The notes: generated by a model from the sequence alone, not told the origin. DNA of 64,000 nt from Verrucomicrobiota bacterium (GCA_023431185.1 JAEYXS010000055.1:1-64000), one strand, 5' to 3'; positions 8,425-18,057 are shown, counted from the stretch's first letter. Program-made: numbers and translations.

Positions 8425-9846
8425 TTAAGAAATAATCTCCTTCACCACATGCCCATGCACATCCGTTAACCTGAAATCCCTCCCCCCGAACCGGTACGTC
8501 AACCGCTCATGATCCATCCCCAGCAGATGCAGCACCGTCGCATAGAGATCATAGATCTCCAATTTGTTCTCCACCGCATAATACCCCAGATCATCCGTCG
8601 CACCATACACCGTCCCGCCCTTGATGCCACCACCCGCCATCCACAAGCTGAACCCGAACGGATTATGATCCCGCCCATCGCTCCCCTGTGAGAACGGCGT
8701 ACGACCGAACTCGCCTGAGAACAGGATCAACGTCTCCTCCAGCATCCCCCGCGCCTTCAGATCACGGATCAACGCCGCGATCGGCTGATCCACCTGCCGC
8801 GCCATCGCGCCGTGTCCTTCCAGAATCTTCCCGTGCTGATCCCACGGATTCGGCCCATTGCCCGCGCCCACACCGGCATTCAAGCAACTCAACTCCACGA
8901 ACCGCACCCCGCGCTCGATCAATCGCCGCGCCACCAGACACTGCTTCCCATAACCCGCCACCAGTTTGTCCGGTGATTCCAGCCCATACATCCGCTTCGT
9001 CGCTTCCGTCTCGCCGCTCAGATCGCACAACTCCGGCACCGCCGCCTGCATGCGATACGCCGTCTCATAATTCCGGATCGCCGCCTCCACCGCCGCATCG
9101 CCTGACGATTGCGCGAACTTCTCATCCATCGACTTGATGAATCCCAATCGCTGCCGTTGCTGTCCATCCGTCTCCTTCGGCTTGATGTTGGCCAGCGCCG
9201 GATTTTCATCCACGCGGATGATGCTCGCCTGATGCTGCGCGGGCAGATACCCGTTGCTGAACAACCCCACGCCACCATGCGGCACAGTCGCTCCTCCGCT
9301 CTGCAACACAACGAACCCCGGTAAGTTCTGATTCTCACTCCCCAGTCCATACGCCACCCACGCCCCCGCGCTTGGATGCCCCATGAATGGAAACCCCGTG
9401 TGAAAGAAATAATTCCCCTGCGCGTGCTCGTTCACCTTGCTCGTCATCGAACGGACCACTGCCAGTTCATCCGCCAGCTCCGCGATGTTCGGGAACAGAT
9501 CCGTCATCACGATGCCGCTCTGCCCGCGCGCCTTCGCCGCCCACGGACTTTGCATGATGTTCCCGTTGTTGTTGAACATCGTCGGCTTCACCGGCACCGG
9601 CATCGGCTGCCCATGCCGCTTGATCAACTCCGGCTTCGGATCGAACGAATCCACATGCGAGACCCCGCCGCTCATGTAACACAGGATGACATTCTTCGCC
9701 TTCGCCCGATAATGCGGCGCGTTCACTCCATTCGACGCAAACGCCTTGTCCGCCAGCAACGAACTCAGCGCCAGCGAACCAAACCCCAGCGAACAACGTC
9801 GCAGCATATCGCGCCGTGAGATTGCAGTGTGAAACATGCCTTTCAT
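8425..9846 (-). CDS. DUF1501 Tat-exported protein
   Basis: A secreted sulfatase/alkaline-phosphatase-fold protein of the DUF1501 family, about 473 residues. The N-terminus carries a twin-arginine signal (ISRRDMLRRCSLGFG, then an Ala-rich stretch ending near AFAS), so it is probably exported folded. The family's HVDSFDPKP and FGRTPF-type motifs are present. ATG at 9849 and 9846 are adjacent; 9846 has the better spacing to GGAAAGG and is used here. It begins 14 bases after the PSD1 gene, with which it forms the usual two-gene operon of Planctomycetes and Verrucomicrobia. The true substrate of these pairs is not known. Confidence 0.85.
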   Translation of the reverse strand: MKGMFHTAISRRDMLRRCSLGFGSLALSSLLADKAFASNGVNAPHYRAKAKNVILCYMSGGVSHVDSFDPKPELIKRHGQPMPVPVKPTMFNNNGNIMQSPWAAKARGQSGIVMTDLFPNIAELADELAVVRSMTSKVNEHAQGNYFFHTGFPFMGHPSAGAWVAYGLGSENQNLPGFVVLQSGGATVPHGGVGLFSNGYLPAQHQASIIRVDENPALANIKPKETDGQQRQRLGFIKSMDEKFAQSSGDAAVEAAIRNYETAYRMQAAVPELCDLSGETEATKRMYGLESPDKLVAGYGKQCLVARRLIERGVRFVELSCLNAGVGAGNGPNPWDQHGKILEGHGAMARQVDQPIAALIRDLKARGMLEETLILFSGEFGRTPFSQGSDGRDHNPFGFSLWMAGGGIKGGTVYGATDDLGYYAVENKLEIYDLYATVLHLLGMDHERLTYRFGGRDFRLTDVHGHVVKEIIS

Positions 9847-9860
9847 CATAACACCTTTCC

Positions 9861-12800
9861 TCAACGCACGTAGATAAATTCCTTCAGGTTGAACAACGAC
9901 TGCGCGAAGTCCTGCCACACCGCCTCGCTCTTCAATCGTTCCGCCGCAGGCACATTTTGTTCTGTGCCCAACTGCACCAGATATTCGCGGCACTGCTGCA
10001 CTTCTTGCTCCGAAGGCGTCCGCGCAAACGCCATCACGAACATGCGCTGGATGCGCTCATCCTCCGGCTCCCCACGCTGTATCATCGCACGCGCCCAGTC
10101 CCGCGCCAGCCCGATCACAAACGGATCGTTCAGCAACGCCAGCGATTGCGCCGGCACATTAGTCGTATCGCGACGCCCCAGCGTCGTGAACGGCTTAGGC
10201 GCATCGAACACTTCCAGGAAGGGATTCAGGTTGTTGCGCCGGATCACCAGATACACGCTGCGCCGTGGCGCATTGTTCCCCACCGGTACACCGAATTGCT
10301 TCGCCTCCAGTTTGCCCGCCACTGCCAGCAACGAATCACGGATATTCTCCGCATCGATCCGTCGCACGCGTGCATGCGAGAGCAAGTCATTCGCCGCATC
10401 TACCTGCTTCGCCTTCTCCGATGCCTCGCTGCTCTGTTGCCACGTCTGCGTAAGCAGGAGCGCCTTAACCATCTTCTTCGTGGACCAACCCTCGCGCACC
10501 AGTTGCAGCGCCAGATGATCCAGCAGTTCCGGATGCGTCGGTTGTTCGCCCAAGCGTCCAAAATTGTCCACCGTTCCCACGATCCCTTTGCCGAACAGGT
10601 GATACCAGATGCGATTCGCCATCACTCGCGCCGTGAGCGGATTCTTCGCATCCGCGATCGACTCCGCGAGTTGCAAGCGTCCGCTCGGTGCCACTTCCGC
10701 TGCCTGTTTGCCCAGACCGAACTCCGCCTTGCCCAGCACCTGCAAGAACCCACGTGGCACCGCCTCACCTGGCTTTAGATGATCCCCACGCGGCATGAAG
10801 GGCGCATCCAACCCCACCGCCTCAATGACACCCGGTGCTCTCCGCGCCACCGGCACCTCACCCTCCAGCTTGCGATACTGCGCCACCAACTCACTTGCGC
10901 GTCCGCCTAACTTCTCCACCTCATTCGGCAGCAATCCACGCCGCACGAAATAATCCAGCAACGCCCGTTGCGGCTCCGTCATGACCCCGCTCTTCCATGC
11001 TCCGATCGCTCTCGTCAAAGTCGCTTGATAATTCTTCAGCAACGCCTCCGCATCCTTCGGCACCGCCGCTTCACTCAAGGCCAACGCAGACATCACCTCA
11101 TCCTTCGGGACTTCCTTCGCGTTATGAAACACCACCTTCTCCACCCCGAACCACGAACGCCCGTTCACCACGGAATCTTTCGGGGCGAGCGGCCTAGTCA
11201 GGTCCTCATACGTGCCAAATTCCAGATACGCCCACGAGCCCTTGCGATACGCCGTATCGATCTGCACCCAACCGGGCTCATCCTTCACCAGCACCGCCTT
11301 CGGATAGATCGGGTTCATTGGCAGCGGATAATTATCCACGATCACGCGCACCATCGCCCCGCCTCCGCCCAAGGCCTTCACACTGATATAATCTGTCTCG
11401 ATCTTGAAGCGCGGCGAGGTGAACAACGCCCCATGCTTTTGCGTGAGCAGATGCGAATAAACGCCTGACGAATAAATTCCCCCCACCGTTTTTTCACCCG
11501 TCGCTTCCAATTCAAACTCTCCCTGCTTCGTCACACTCGCAGGCAAGTTCTGCCCTTCCCGAAACCACTGCGCATCATCACCAGCCGCCAAATCCCACTT
11601 CACTGAAAAGCTTTTTGCGTTCGTTTCCTTTCGCGCACCCAGCTCGCTCTTCTGCCTCTCTATCCATGCGCTCCATTTCTCCGCGAGCGCCTGCTCATCC
11701 AAGCCATTGAACTTCACCCAAGCATGTAGCGGATTGAATTCATTACGTCCCGCATCATCAAAAGCCCCTCTTACATCCGCCAGCTTCGCCGACTCTGCCG
11801 CCTGCTGTTGTTTCAATGCAGCCAATCGCTTCGAGTCTGCTTCATATGCCGCCTTCTCTGCCGGCTTCATCGCCGCCAACATCTCCGCATCACCAACACC
11901 ACCCGGCCCCGCCGTAAAACTCGCCGCCACTTCGCTCGTCGTCAGCGCGCGATCATACACCCGCGCCTCTTCGATCTCTCCTTTCAAGAAAGCACTTCCA
12001 CCACCCGTATGCCTGCGCCCCAGCAACACATGCGCTTTCCCCGCCTCAAACGTCGCTAACTCCGACTGTCTTTCCGCTAACGTGTAAGACGAACCATACG
12101 GCACCCCATTGCGATAAAACGTGATACGCCCATCCGCCGAATAAGTTAGCGCCACATGCACCACTTCATCAGGTTTCGCTGTCTCGGCGATACCGCCCAA
12201 GGTCATCGAACGTTTGAAATTATCACTGCCCGGCACCCAGTTGCGGCTTTCCTTCTCCGCGTACACGATCGCATCGAACACGCGTCCGCCGATGCTCTCC
12301 GTCGTCACCACACCGCCCGCCCGCTGCTCCAGATTGCTGAGATACACCCACGCTTCCATCGTCTTCTCACGCAGGTCCTGCTTCAGTGGCACACTCTCCA
12401 TGAACGCCTCCGCACCATTCAGCACCAGCCGCCCATCCTTGATGACCGCACCACCACGCAACTCACCGTTTAAGTTGCCCCTCGCATCCTTCGCGTCCCC
12501 ATCAAAAGTCCATTGTGCCAACGGCTGCACCAACATAGCTGCGGCTGCATTCTTTCCTCGCGACTCCAAAACCCTTGCACGCGCCACCGCTTCCAGCCCG
12601 CTCACCTTCTGCTCCAGCTCCTTCAACTTCGCTGGCACCGCTTGCACCCAGCCGTTCTGATTCTGCTTCAACTTGGCAGGCAATTCCTCCGCCACATACT
12701 TCGTCCACCGATCCGCCAGTGCTGACTTTATCTGTCCTTTGAGCGCCGCCAGCTCCACCTTGTTCTTATTCAGCACTTCGGGCGCATCCACCATCACCTG

Positions 12801-13973
12801 GGCCGGACGCGAACTCGCCAGCACACCATACATCGCGTAGAAATCCTTCTGGCTCACCGGATCAAACTTGTGATCGTGACACCGCGCACAGGACACCGTC
12901 AGTCCTTGGAACGCCTTCGTCACCACGTCGATCTGGTTGTCCACCGTCTTCACCTGCTCATCCAGCGTGTCGATCGGCTGAAACCCATGCTCATTCAACC
13001 GCAGACTCGCGATACCGATGCGCGATTCATTCAAACCCTCTGCCGCATTGATACGCGGCTGCGCCAATAGATCGCCCGCGATGTGTTCCTTGATAAGCTG
13101 GTCGATGGGCACATCCGCATTCAGCGCGCGGATGAGATAATCCCGATACCGCCACGCCTCGCGGATCTCCGGATCACCCTCACTCCCATGCGTCTCCGCA
13201 TAGCGCATCAGGTCCATCCAATGCCGCGCCCACTGCTCGCCGAAAGCGGGCGACGCCAGCAAGCGGTCCACCACCTTCTCAAACGCTTTTGGCGAAGTAT
13301 CCGCAAGAAACGCGCTCACCTCTTCCGGCGTCGGCGGCAATCCTGTCAGCACAAACGTCGCGCGCCGGATCAACGTCCGCTTGTCCGCCGGCTTCGCCGG
13401 TGCCAATCCCTTTTCCTCCAGCTTCGCCAGAATGAACTTGTCCACCGGCTCGCTCGACCACTTAGCATCCTTCACCTTCGGCACGGAAGGTTCTTTCACC
13501 GGCTGAAAACTCCACCACTGCTTGCGCACTGCCAAAACCTCATCCCACGAACCTGCCGTCGCCTGCTCGCTCGGCGGATGGTCTCGCGGATCGGGCGCTC
13601 CCTTGTTCACCCACGCGATGAGATCTTCGATCGCCGCATCGCTAAGCTTCGCCCGCTTCTTCGGCATCTTCAGCTCGCTATGCGTATGCTGGATGGCTTG
13701 GATCAGCAGGCTTTCCTTTGCTTTCCCCGGGATGATGACCGGTCCCGATTCTCCGCCCTTCATCCACCCATCACGATGATCCAGCCGCAACCCGCCCTTC
13801 GGCTTCTGCGCCCCGTGACATTCGTAGCACTCCGACACTAATATCGGTCGTATCTTCTTTTCGAAAAACTCGTTGTCCGCCGCGCTCACCGCTGCACCAC
13901 AAACCGCAGGCCACACCGCCCCCATGACCACCAAGGCCGTCGCCACCATCGGCAATATCTTGCTCGTGCTCAT
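9861..13973 (-). CDS. PSD1-family protein: cytochrome c-like, DUF1549, LamG, DUF1553
   Basis: A 1370-residue exported protein. After a signal peptide (residues 1-31) comes a planctomycete-type cytochrome c domain with a haem motif CYECH at 49-53, then DUF1549 (about 190-400) containing a second CxxCH motif (CARCH, near 360). A LamG/concanavalin-like domain is inserted at about 490-680, and DUF1553 covers about 1020-1340. The ATG at 13973 gives the signal peptide; longer forms would place it internally. It is co-transcribed with the DUF1501 gene. The paired proteins are thought to degrade or oxidise complex substrates at the cell surface, but the reaction is unproven. Confidence 0.85.
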   Translation of the reverse strand: MSTSKILPMVATALVVMGAVWPAVCGAAVSAADNEFFEKKIRPILVSECYECHGAQKPKGGLRLDHRDGWMKGGESGPVIIPGKAKESLLIQAIQHTHSELKMPKKRAKLSDAAIEDLIAWVNKGAPDPRDHPPSEQATAGSWDEVLAVRKQWWSFQPVKEPSVPKVKDAKWSSEPVDKFILAKLEEKGLAPAKPADKRTLIRRATFVLTGLPPTPEEVSAFLADTSPKAFEKVVDRLLASPAFGEQWARHWMDLMRYAETHGSEGDPEIREAWRYRDYLIRALNADVPIDQLIKEHIAGDLLAQPRINAAEGLNESRIGIASLRLNEHGFQPIDTLDEQVKTVDNQIDVVTKAFQGLTVSCARCHDHKFDPVSQKDFYAMYGVLASSRPAQVMVDAPEVLNKNKVELAALKGQIKSALADRWTKYVAEELPAKLKQNQNGWVQAVPAKLKELEQKVSGLEAVARARVLESRGKNAAAAMLVQPLAQWTFDGDAKDARGNLNGELRGGAVIKDGRLVLNGAEAFMESVPLKQDLREKTMEAWVYLSNLEQRAGGVVTTESIGGRVFDAIVYAEKESRNWVPGSDNFKRSMTLGGIAETAKPDEVVHVALTYSADGRITFYRNGVPYGSSYTLAERQSELATFEAGKAHVLLGRRHTGGGSAFLKGEIEEARVYDRALTTSEVAASFTAGPGGVGDAEMLAAMKPAEKAAYEADSKRLAALKQQQAAESAKLADVRGAFDDAGRNEFNPLHAWVKFNGLDEQALAEKWSAWIERQKSELGARKETNAKSFSVKWDLAAGDDAQWFREGQNLPASVTKQGEFELEATGEKTVGGIYSSGVYSHLLTQKHGALFTSPRFKIETDYISVKALGGGGAMVRVIVDNYPLPMNPIYPKAVLVKDEPGWVQIDTAYRKGSWAYLEFGTYEDLTRPLAPKDSVVNGRSWFGVEKVVFHNAKEVPKDEVMSALALSEAAVPKDAEALLKNYQATLTRAIGAWKSGVMTEPQRALLDYFVRRGLLPNEVEKLGGRASELVAQYRKLEGEVPVARRAPGVIEAVGLDAPFMPRGDHLKPGEAVPRGFLQVLGKAEFGLGKQAAEVAPSGRLQLAESIADAKNPLTARVMANRIWYHLFGKGIVGTVDNFGRLGEQPTHPELLDHLALQLVREGWSTKKMVKALLLTQTWQQSSEASEKAKQVDAANDLLSHARVRRIDAENIRDSLLAVAGKLEAKQFGVPVGNNAPRRSVYLVIRRNNLNPFLEVFDAPKPFTTLGRRDTTNVPAQSLALLNDPFVIGLARDWARAMIQRGEPEDERIQRMFVMAFARTPSEQEVQQCREYLVQLGTEQNVPAAERLKSEAVWQDFAQSLFNLKEFIYVR

Positions 13974-14172
13974 TCCCCAAACATTTCCACCATCATACAG
14001 CCGCTCCACCTTCACACACGTAGTCTGCTGGCTTGAGCTGATGAGGTCGGTGTTCGTCCCCACTTTAGCCAGTCTCCACCACGGTGCCAGTTCATATCTT
14101 CCAACAAAGTATCGCCCCCGTTACCGTCGTCGTCCTCGCCCCCACCTGCGATCTCCGGCGCTGGGCTTGGCA

Positions 14173-14191
14173 GGCCCGCCGGTGCTACCGG
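14173..14191. repeat. Dispersed hairpin repeat GCCCGCCGGTGCTACCGG
   Basis: This is the second copy of the hairpin seen at 8399 and 18104, with one loop change. It overlaps the very end of the small minus-strand frame at 14185-14361. Confidence 0.45.
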
Positions 14192-14361
14192 TTCTTCATT
14201 CTGCGATCTTCCTTATGACTTTCTCCCGGGCAAGCTTGCTCCACCGCCCGCCGCATCTGGCCGAACCACCAGTTCGCCTGAGAGATCCGCCGATACCGCC
14301 GGGACACCGGCCGGCATCCTGCTGTTTCCATCTTCAACTCGCTTTGTTCTGTCAGTTTCAT
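14185..14361 (-). CDS. Small basic protein with WWFGQMRRAV motif
   Basis: A 58-residue frame begins at an ATG with a good ribosome binding site (AAAAAGG, six bases upstream). The protein is strongly basic, with RRYRRISQANWWFGQMRRAV in its middle. It has no signal peptide or membrane segment. It lies 211 bases upstream of the PSD1 gene on the same strand and could be part of its transcript. The sequence looks selected rather than random and may belong to a small protein family overlooked by gene finders; I assign no function. The last codons overlap a dispersed hairpin repeat. Confidence 0.55.
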   Translation of the reverse strand: MKLTEQSELKMETAGCRPVSRRYRRISQANWWFGQMRRAVEQACPGESHKEDRRMKNR

Positions 14362-14673
14362 AATGAACCTTTTTGTTAATGTTCTGCCTCCACTATGCCA
14401 AGGGGGGTAGGACATCCGCTGTCCATGGCCCCCTTTTCTGGAAAATATTTCCATGTCACTTAACCATTTGCAAATCAGACAGATACACCTATAAACACCT
14501 CCAAAAATTAAAATCCTTGGAAAATAATTTGCGCCCATTCGCGAAATTAGCGTCACTCCCTTTTCCCTCCACCTTTCGCGCCTTTAGCGGGCAAAAAAGA
14601 AACACGCCCGGCTCACTCAAACCAGGCGTGCTCTGCAACCAGACAAACCAACCCACTCACTAAAAACAATCGC
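14362..14673. other. 312-base gap
   Basis: Contains a second CCATTCGCGAAATTAGCGT dispersed repeat at 14535-14555. A weak GCCTGGTTTGAGTGAGCCGGGC-like inverted structure lies near 14608-14630, downstream of the prepilin-like gene on the minus strand, and may help end that transcript. No gene is visible. Confidence 0.45.
14535..14555 (+). repeat. Dispersed repeat, CCATTCGCGAAAT family, second copy
   Basis: CCATTCGCGAAATTAGCGT matches 1360-1380 with a single substitution. Confidence 0.45.
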
Positions 14674-15732
14674 TCAATCCTTCGCGAAGATCGTCCACAT
14701 CCCCGTCTGCAATGCCAGGTTCACATTCGTGCTGCCCAGCGTCATCGCCGGATCCAGATGCTCCGCGTGACCGTCCACGAACACGTAGTTGTAACTCGCG
14801 TTGTGATGCGACTTAGGATCATTATACGTGTACGTGCCCAGATCATTGTAGCTGAAGTCCCGCACGTTGTTCGTCGTGCCCACCTCATGATGCTGGGTCG
14901 CGTTGTCGATCTTCGGGTAGCTGTAATGCCCCGCGATGTTGCCGATGTTGATGCGCTCCGAGGCCAAGATGGTGCTGTCGGGCGCCAGCACATGCCCCGT
15001 CATCACGAACGCCTGCCGCTGTGGCGGGATGGTGTCATTCGTGTTGAACGTGGAAGACACCGGCCCCGCGCTGTTATGCCCCCAGTACAGGCCTACCCCC
15101 GTCTTATCTGCCGGTGACACGCGCCAGAAGTTATGCAAGCCCTTGCCCGTCGTGCTCATGTTATGCGAAGCCATCGAGTACGTGCGCCGCGTCCCGCTGG
15201 TCACCCAAGAGGCGAGCGGTGCCTTGTCCGAGGGACAGCGGAAGAGGCGCGCGACATTGGCCGCCGGTGTCTGGTTGGCCCGCTTCTCCGCGTCGGTCAA
15301 AGCCCCGCCCACGTAATCACTGATCAGATCGTCGAACGTGAATTCGCCGCCCGTGTTCAGCCCGCGCATCGCCGTGTAGGTGATCTTCTCCTTGTTATCG
15401 CTCACGTACATGGCCTCGCCCACGCCGATCTGCTTGAGATTGCTCAGGCACTTCGTCGTGTTCGCCTTCATGCGCGCCTTGGCCAATGCCGGCAGCAGCA
15501 TGCCCGCCAGGATCGCGATGATCGCGATCACCACCAACAGCTCGATCAGCGTGAAGGCCCGCAGCCGTGATTGCGAACCCGCCCTGAAACAAGGCAGCGT
15601 GACAGCCAGAAACCCTCCTTCTCCCCCTGTGGGAAGCCGAACTTCGGCAGGGGAGAAGGATTGAGGATGAGGGGTGCCCCATGTCGTGATCGGCACCGTC
15701 CAGGAAATCTTCTTTCCAAAACAGATTTTCAT
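14674..15732 (-). CDS. Type II secretion-like prepilin (H-X9-DG) protein
   Basis: A 352-residue pseudopilin-like protein with the N-terminal methylation motif AFTLIELLVVIAIIAILAG: the cleavage site is A59|F60 and the +5 glutamate is E64. The C-terminal part has the VFVDGHAEHL signature of the large Verrucomicrobia/Planctomycetes prepilin family. The leader before the cleavage site is abnormally long (59 residues) because residues 18-40 are encoded by a dispersed intergenic repeat inserted in frame. The ATG at 15732 has a good ribosome binding site (AAAGGTGAT) and so is the likely real start. It lies 13 bases after the lipoprotein gene and forms an operon with it. The role of these proteins is unknown. 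Confidence 0.85.
   Translation of the reverse strand: MKICFGKKISWTVPITTWGTPHPQSFSPAEVRLPTGGEGGFLAVTLPCFRAGSQSRLRAFTLIELLVVIAIIAILAGMLLPALAKARMKANTTKCLSNLKQIGVGEAMYVSDNKEKITYTAMRGLNTGGEFTFDDLISDYVGGALTDAEKRANQTPAANVARLFRCPSDKAPLASWVTSGTRRTYSMASHNMSTTGKGLHNFWRVSPADKTGVGLYWGHNSAGPVSSTFNTNDTIPPQRQAFVMTGHVLAPDSTILASERINIGNIAGHYSYPKIDNATQHHEVGTTNNVRDFSYNDLGTYTYNDPKSHHNASYNYVFVDGHAEHLDPAMTLGSTNVNLALQTGMWTIFAKD
15613..15681 (-). repeat. Dispersed repeat inserted in frame in the prepilin-like gene
   Basis: The stretch carries GGAAGCCGAACTTCGGCA (identical to 1596-1613) and GAGGGGTGCCCCA (identical to 7576-7588), both otherwise intergenic. Here it encodes residues 18-40 of the prepilin-like protein (WGTPHPQSFSPAEVR...). 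The reading frame remains open and the residues fall in the leader that is removed on maturation. Confidence 0.65.
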
Positions 15733-15745
15733 ACAATCACCTTTG

Positions 15746-16210
15746 TTAGTTGCTCGCCAAGGTCACTTGCAGCCGGTTGTCCCAGACATATTTCATGCCC
15801 GGGGGCGGGGCTGGCAACGTGGTGAGAAATTTTTCATCCACCAGGATCTTCAGATCCTTGATGCTGTTGGCGGGCACCATGCGGTCCGCCACGTAAGATT
15901 GCAGCGCGGCCGTGAGGGCATTCAGATCTGCCTCGCCGCGTTCGTTGGTGACGGCACCCAGACCGAATTCCTGGCTGCCAGTACGTGTCGGCACTGCCTG
16001 GACAGCGCCGGATTCCGCGCCGGAAAGATCCGGCGGTGGGAGGACCATGGCTGAGTTCGAAGACGGCTTGATCAAGGTATTGAAGGCCACTTCGAGACTC
16101 ACGGGAGCCGGCGGGGGTGTCAGTTCAGACACAGCATCCGGTTCGCTGCTGCATCCGATGGTCAGGCTTATCAGTAGAACGCCCGGCACAACTTTATAGG
16201 ACGTTTTCAT
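15746..16210 (-). CDS. Small lipoprotein of unknown function
   Basis: A 154-residue protein with a lipoprotein signal: basic MKTSYK, a hydrophobic stretch and the lipobox LTIGC with C20 as the lipidated residue. The mature part starts with a Pro-rich linker (PPPAPV) and has a short folded C-terminal region (about 90-154) ending MKYVWDNRLQVTL. It lies directly upstream of the prepilin-like gene and is probably co-transcribed, so it may act with that protein in the envelope. I do not recognise the family. Confidence 0.7.
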   Translation of the reverse strand: MKTSYKVVPGVLLISLTIGCSSEPDAVSELTPPPAPVSLEVAFNTLIKPSSNSAMVLPPPDLSGAESGAVQAVPTRTGSQEFGLGAVTNERGEADLNALTAALQSYVADRMVPANSIKDLKILVDEKFLTTLPAPPPGMKYVWDNRLQVTLASN

Positions 16211-16720
16211 ACAATATATGGTGGAACTATTGTCCCGCCGGGTGAATTAGCACCCGCCATGCCACAGCATGTAACCCTGTATTTAAAGCCGACTTAATGG
16301 CTCTTTTTTGCTCTCGACGGAAAAACTGACCAAGAAAGACCATTCCTCTTGAGCGAATTGCTGCAACCGGAAGCATATCCCTCGTCTGGCTTGGACATGA
16401 ATGGATTGCTTGCTTCCCTATCCTCAGTTGATTATCAGTACTCCCACCTCAAGCCCGCCATCTAGTAAATCCTCCCGTGTTCTCCCTGCCTCCGTGGTTC
16501 TATGACGGAACACTTAATAATTCTCGTTACGTATTACGCATCACGCATTGCGCCGCTCATCCTGTCCATCTTGTAAATCCTGTCCCGAATTCCATTTCAA
16601 AAAATCCTGCCTGTGCAACTGGCTTCAATGTTTTCCTGTCCCCATCCGTGTATATCTGTGTTGATCTGTGGTTGAAAAATTCCCCTCCCTTCTCATCCGA
16701 TTTTTTCTTACCGTTGCTGC
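16211..16720. other. 510-base divergent gap with repeats
   Basis: This region separates the minus-strand lipoprotein operon from the plus-strand SDR gene. It holds CCTGTCCATCTTGTAAATCC near 16559-16578, a word pattern of another dispersed repeat type, and an ATCTGTG repeat at 16643-16676. No gene is convincing. Confidence 0.5.
16643..16676 (+). repeat. Dispersed ATCTGTG repeat, copy 3
   Basis: Units ATCCGTGTAT, ATCTGTGTTG and ATCTGTGGTTGAA, 45 bases upstream of the SDR start codon. Confidence 0.55.
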
Positions 16721-17506
16721 ATGTCACGCCTCGCCAACAAATGGGTTCTCATCACCGGCGCCTCCAGCGGCTTCGGTGCCGCCACCGCCAAAGCCTTCGC
16801 CGCGGAAGGCAGCAACGTCCTCCTTGGCGCCCGCCGCGTCGATCGCTTGGAAGAAGTCGCCGCCGAATGCCGCAAAGCAGGAGCGCCGAATGCCCTCGTC
16901 CACCCGCTCGACGTCATCAGCACCGATAGCGTGAACACCTTCGTGGCGTGGGCCAAATCGCACACCCCGCACATCGACATCCTCATCAACAACGCCGGCG
17001 GCGCGAAAGGCGCGGACACCGTGGCCGAGGGCAAGGACGCCGATTGGGAGTTCATGATGGAAACCAACGTCCTCGGCCTCCTCCGCATGACCCGCGCCGT
17101 GCTGCCCCTCATGCCCCATCACGCTGGCGCATACATCTTGAACATCGGCTCCATCGCCGGCCGCGTCGCCTATGAAGGCGGTTCCGCCTATTGCGGTGCC
17201 AAAGCCGCCGAACTCTCCATCACCCGTTCCCTGCGACTCGAACTCAACGGCACCGGCATCCGCGTTGGCAGCATCGATCCCGGCATCGCCGAGACCGAGT
17301 TCGCCCTCGTCCGCTTCAGCGGCGACACTGCCAAAGCCAAGAAAGTCTATGAGGGCACCGAACCCCTCGTCGCCGAAGACATCGCGGAAACACTCGTCTG
17401 GTGCGCCAGCCGTCCGCCTCACGTATGCATCGATGAAGTGCTCATCAAATGCACCGACCAGGCTGCCATCCACAAGATCTACCGCCGCCCCAGTCCGGCC
17501 AAGTAG
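16721..17506 (+). CDS. SDR-family oxidoreductase (YdfG-like)
   Basis: A 261-residue classical short-chain dehydrogenase. The cofactor motif TGASSGFG is at 14-21, with ARR after the second strand, which suggests NADP(H). NNAG follows near 90, and the catalytic Ser, Tyr and Lys are seen in IGSIAG and YCGAKAAE. The whole sequence resembles the YdfG group, NADP-dependent 3-hydroxy acid/serine dehydrogenases, including the PGIAETEF motif; the actual substrate cannot be told. It is a single gene preceded by a dispersed repeat and followed by a small EF-hand gene in the same direction. Confidence 0.85.
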   Translation: MSRLANKWVLITGASSGFGAATAKAFAAEGSNVLLGARRVDRLEEVAAECRKAGAPNALVHPLDVISTDSVNTFVAWAKSHTPHIDILINNAGGAKGADTVAEGKDADWEFMMETNVLGLLRMTRAVLPLMPHHAGAYILNIGSIAGRVAYEGGSAYCGAKAAELSITRSLRLELNGTGIRVGSIDPGIAETEFALVRFSGDTAKAKKVYEGTEPLVAEDIAETLVWCASRPPHVCIDEVLIKCTDQAAIHKIYRRPSPAK

Positions 17507-17644
17507 GTGAAGTTTTCCAAAACTTTTTTCCGTTTCATACGTTTAACCCTATGAAACACCGGCCAGCTTGCCAACAAAACCAGCCCTCCGGGGCATGGTT
17601 GCAGGTCACCGGAAGTTTCAAGAAAATCGATCGAAAGTATCGTT

Positions 17645-17938
17645 ATGAAGCATATCGTCATCACCACCGCGCTGGCCTTTGTGCTGGTCGGCTCTCTCAC
17701 CACCTCCGCCCAGGCCCAGGAAGAAAAGAAAAAGAAGGAACGTCCGCCCATGACGGAAGAGCAAAAAGCCCTCATGAAGCAGATGACCGAGAAGTACGAC
17801 GCGAACAAAGATGGTCGTATCGACCAGGATGAGCGCGCCAAGATCAGCCAGGAAGATAAGGACAAGATGGCCAAGGCCGGCCTCGGTGGCCGCGGCCCTG
17901 GTGGCAAAGGAAAGGGCGACGAAAAGAAGAAGGAATAA
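17645..17938 (+). CDS. Small secreted EF-hand protein
   Basis: A 97-residue protein with a cleavable signal peptide (residues 1-24, ending AQAQ). The mature chain is very rich in Lys and Glu and contains one canonical EF-hand calcium loop, DANKDGRIDQDE, near residues 51-62, then a Gly-rich and Lys-rich tail. Such one-hand proteins are frequent in Planctomycetes and Verrucomicrobia; the role is unknown, perhaps calcium-dependent binding in the periplasm. A strong terminator follows. Confidence 0.8.
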   Translation: MKHIVITTALAFVLVGSLTTSAQAQEEKKKKERPPMTEEQKALMKQMTEKYDANKDGRIDQDERAKISQEDKDKMAKAGLGGRGPGGKGKGDEKKKE

Positions 17939-17985
17939 CCACCTTAAACTGACCACCGCTACAGCAAGCGGCCTCCGATATTTAC

Positions 17986-18020
17986 CCCGCTGGCGCGCAA
18001 GCCCAGCGGGTTTTCGTTTT
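17986..18020 (+). terminator. Rho-independent terminator after the EF-hand gene
   Basis: Stem CCCGCTGG/CCAGCGGG with a 9-base loop, followed by TTTTCGTTTT. Confidence 0.85.
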
Positions 18021-18057
18021 CACAATCATCGATATGCCGCCACTCCTCCTGTCCCCC

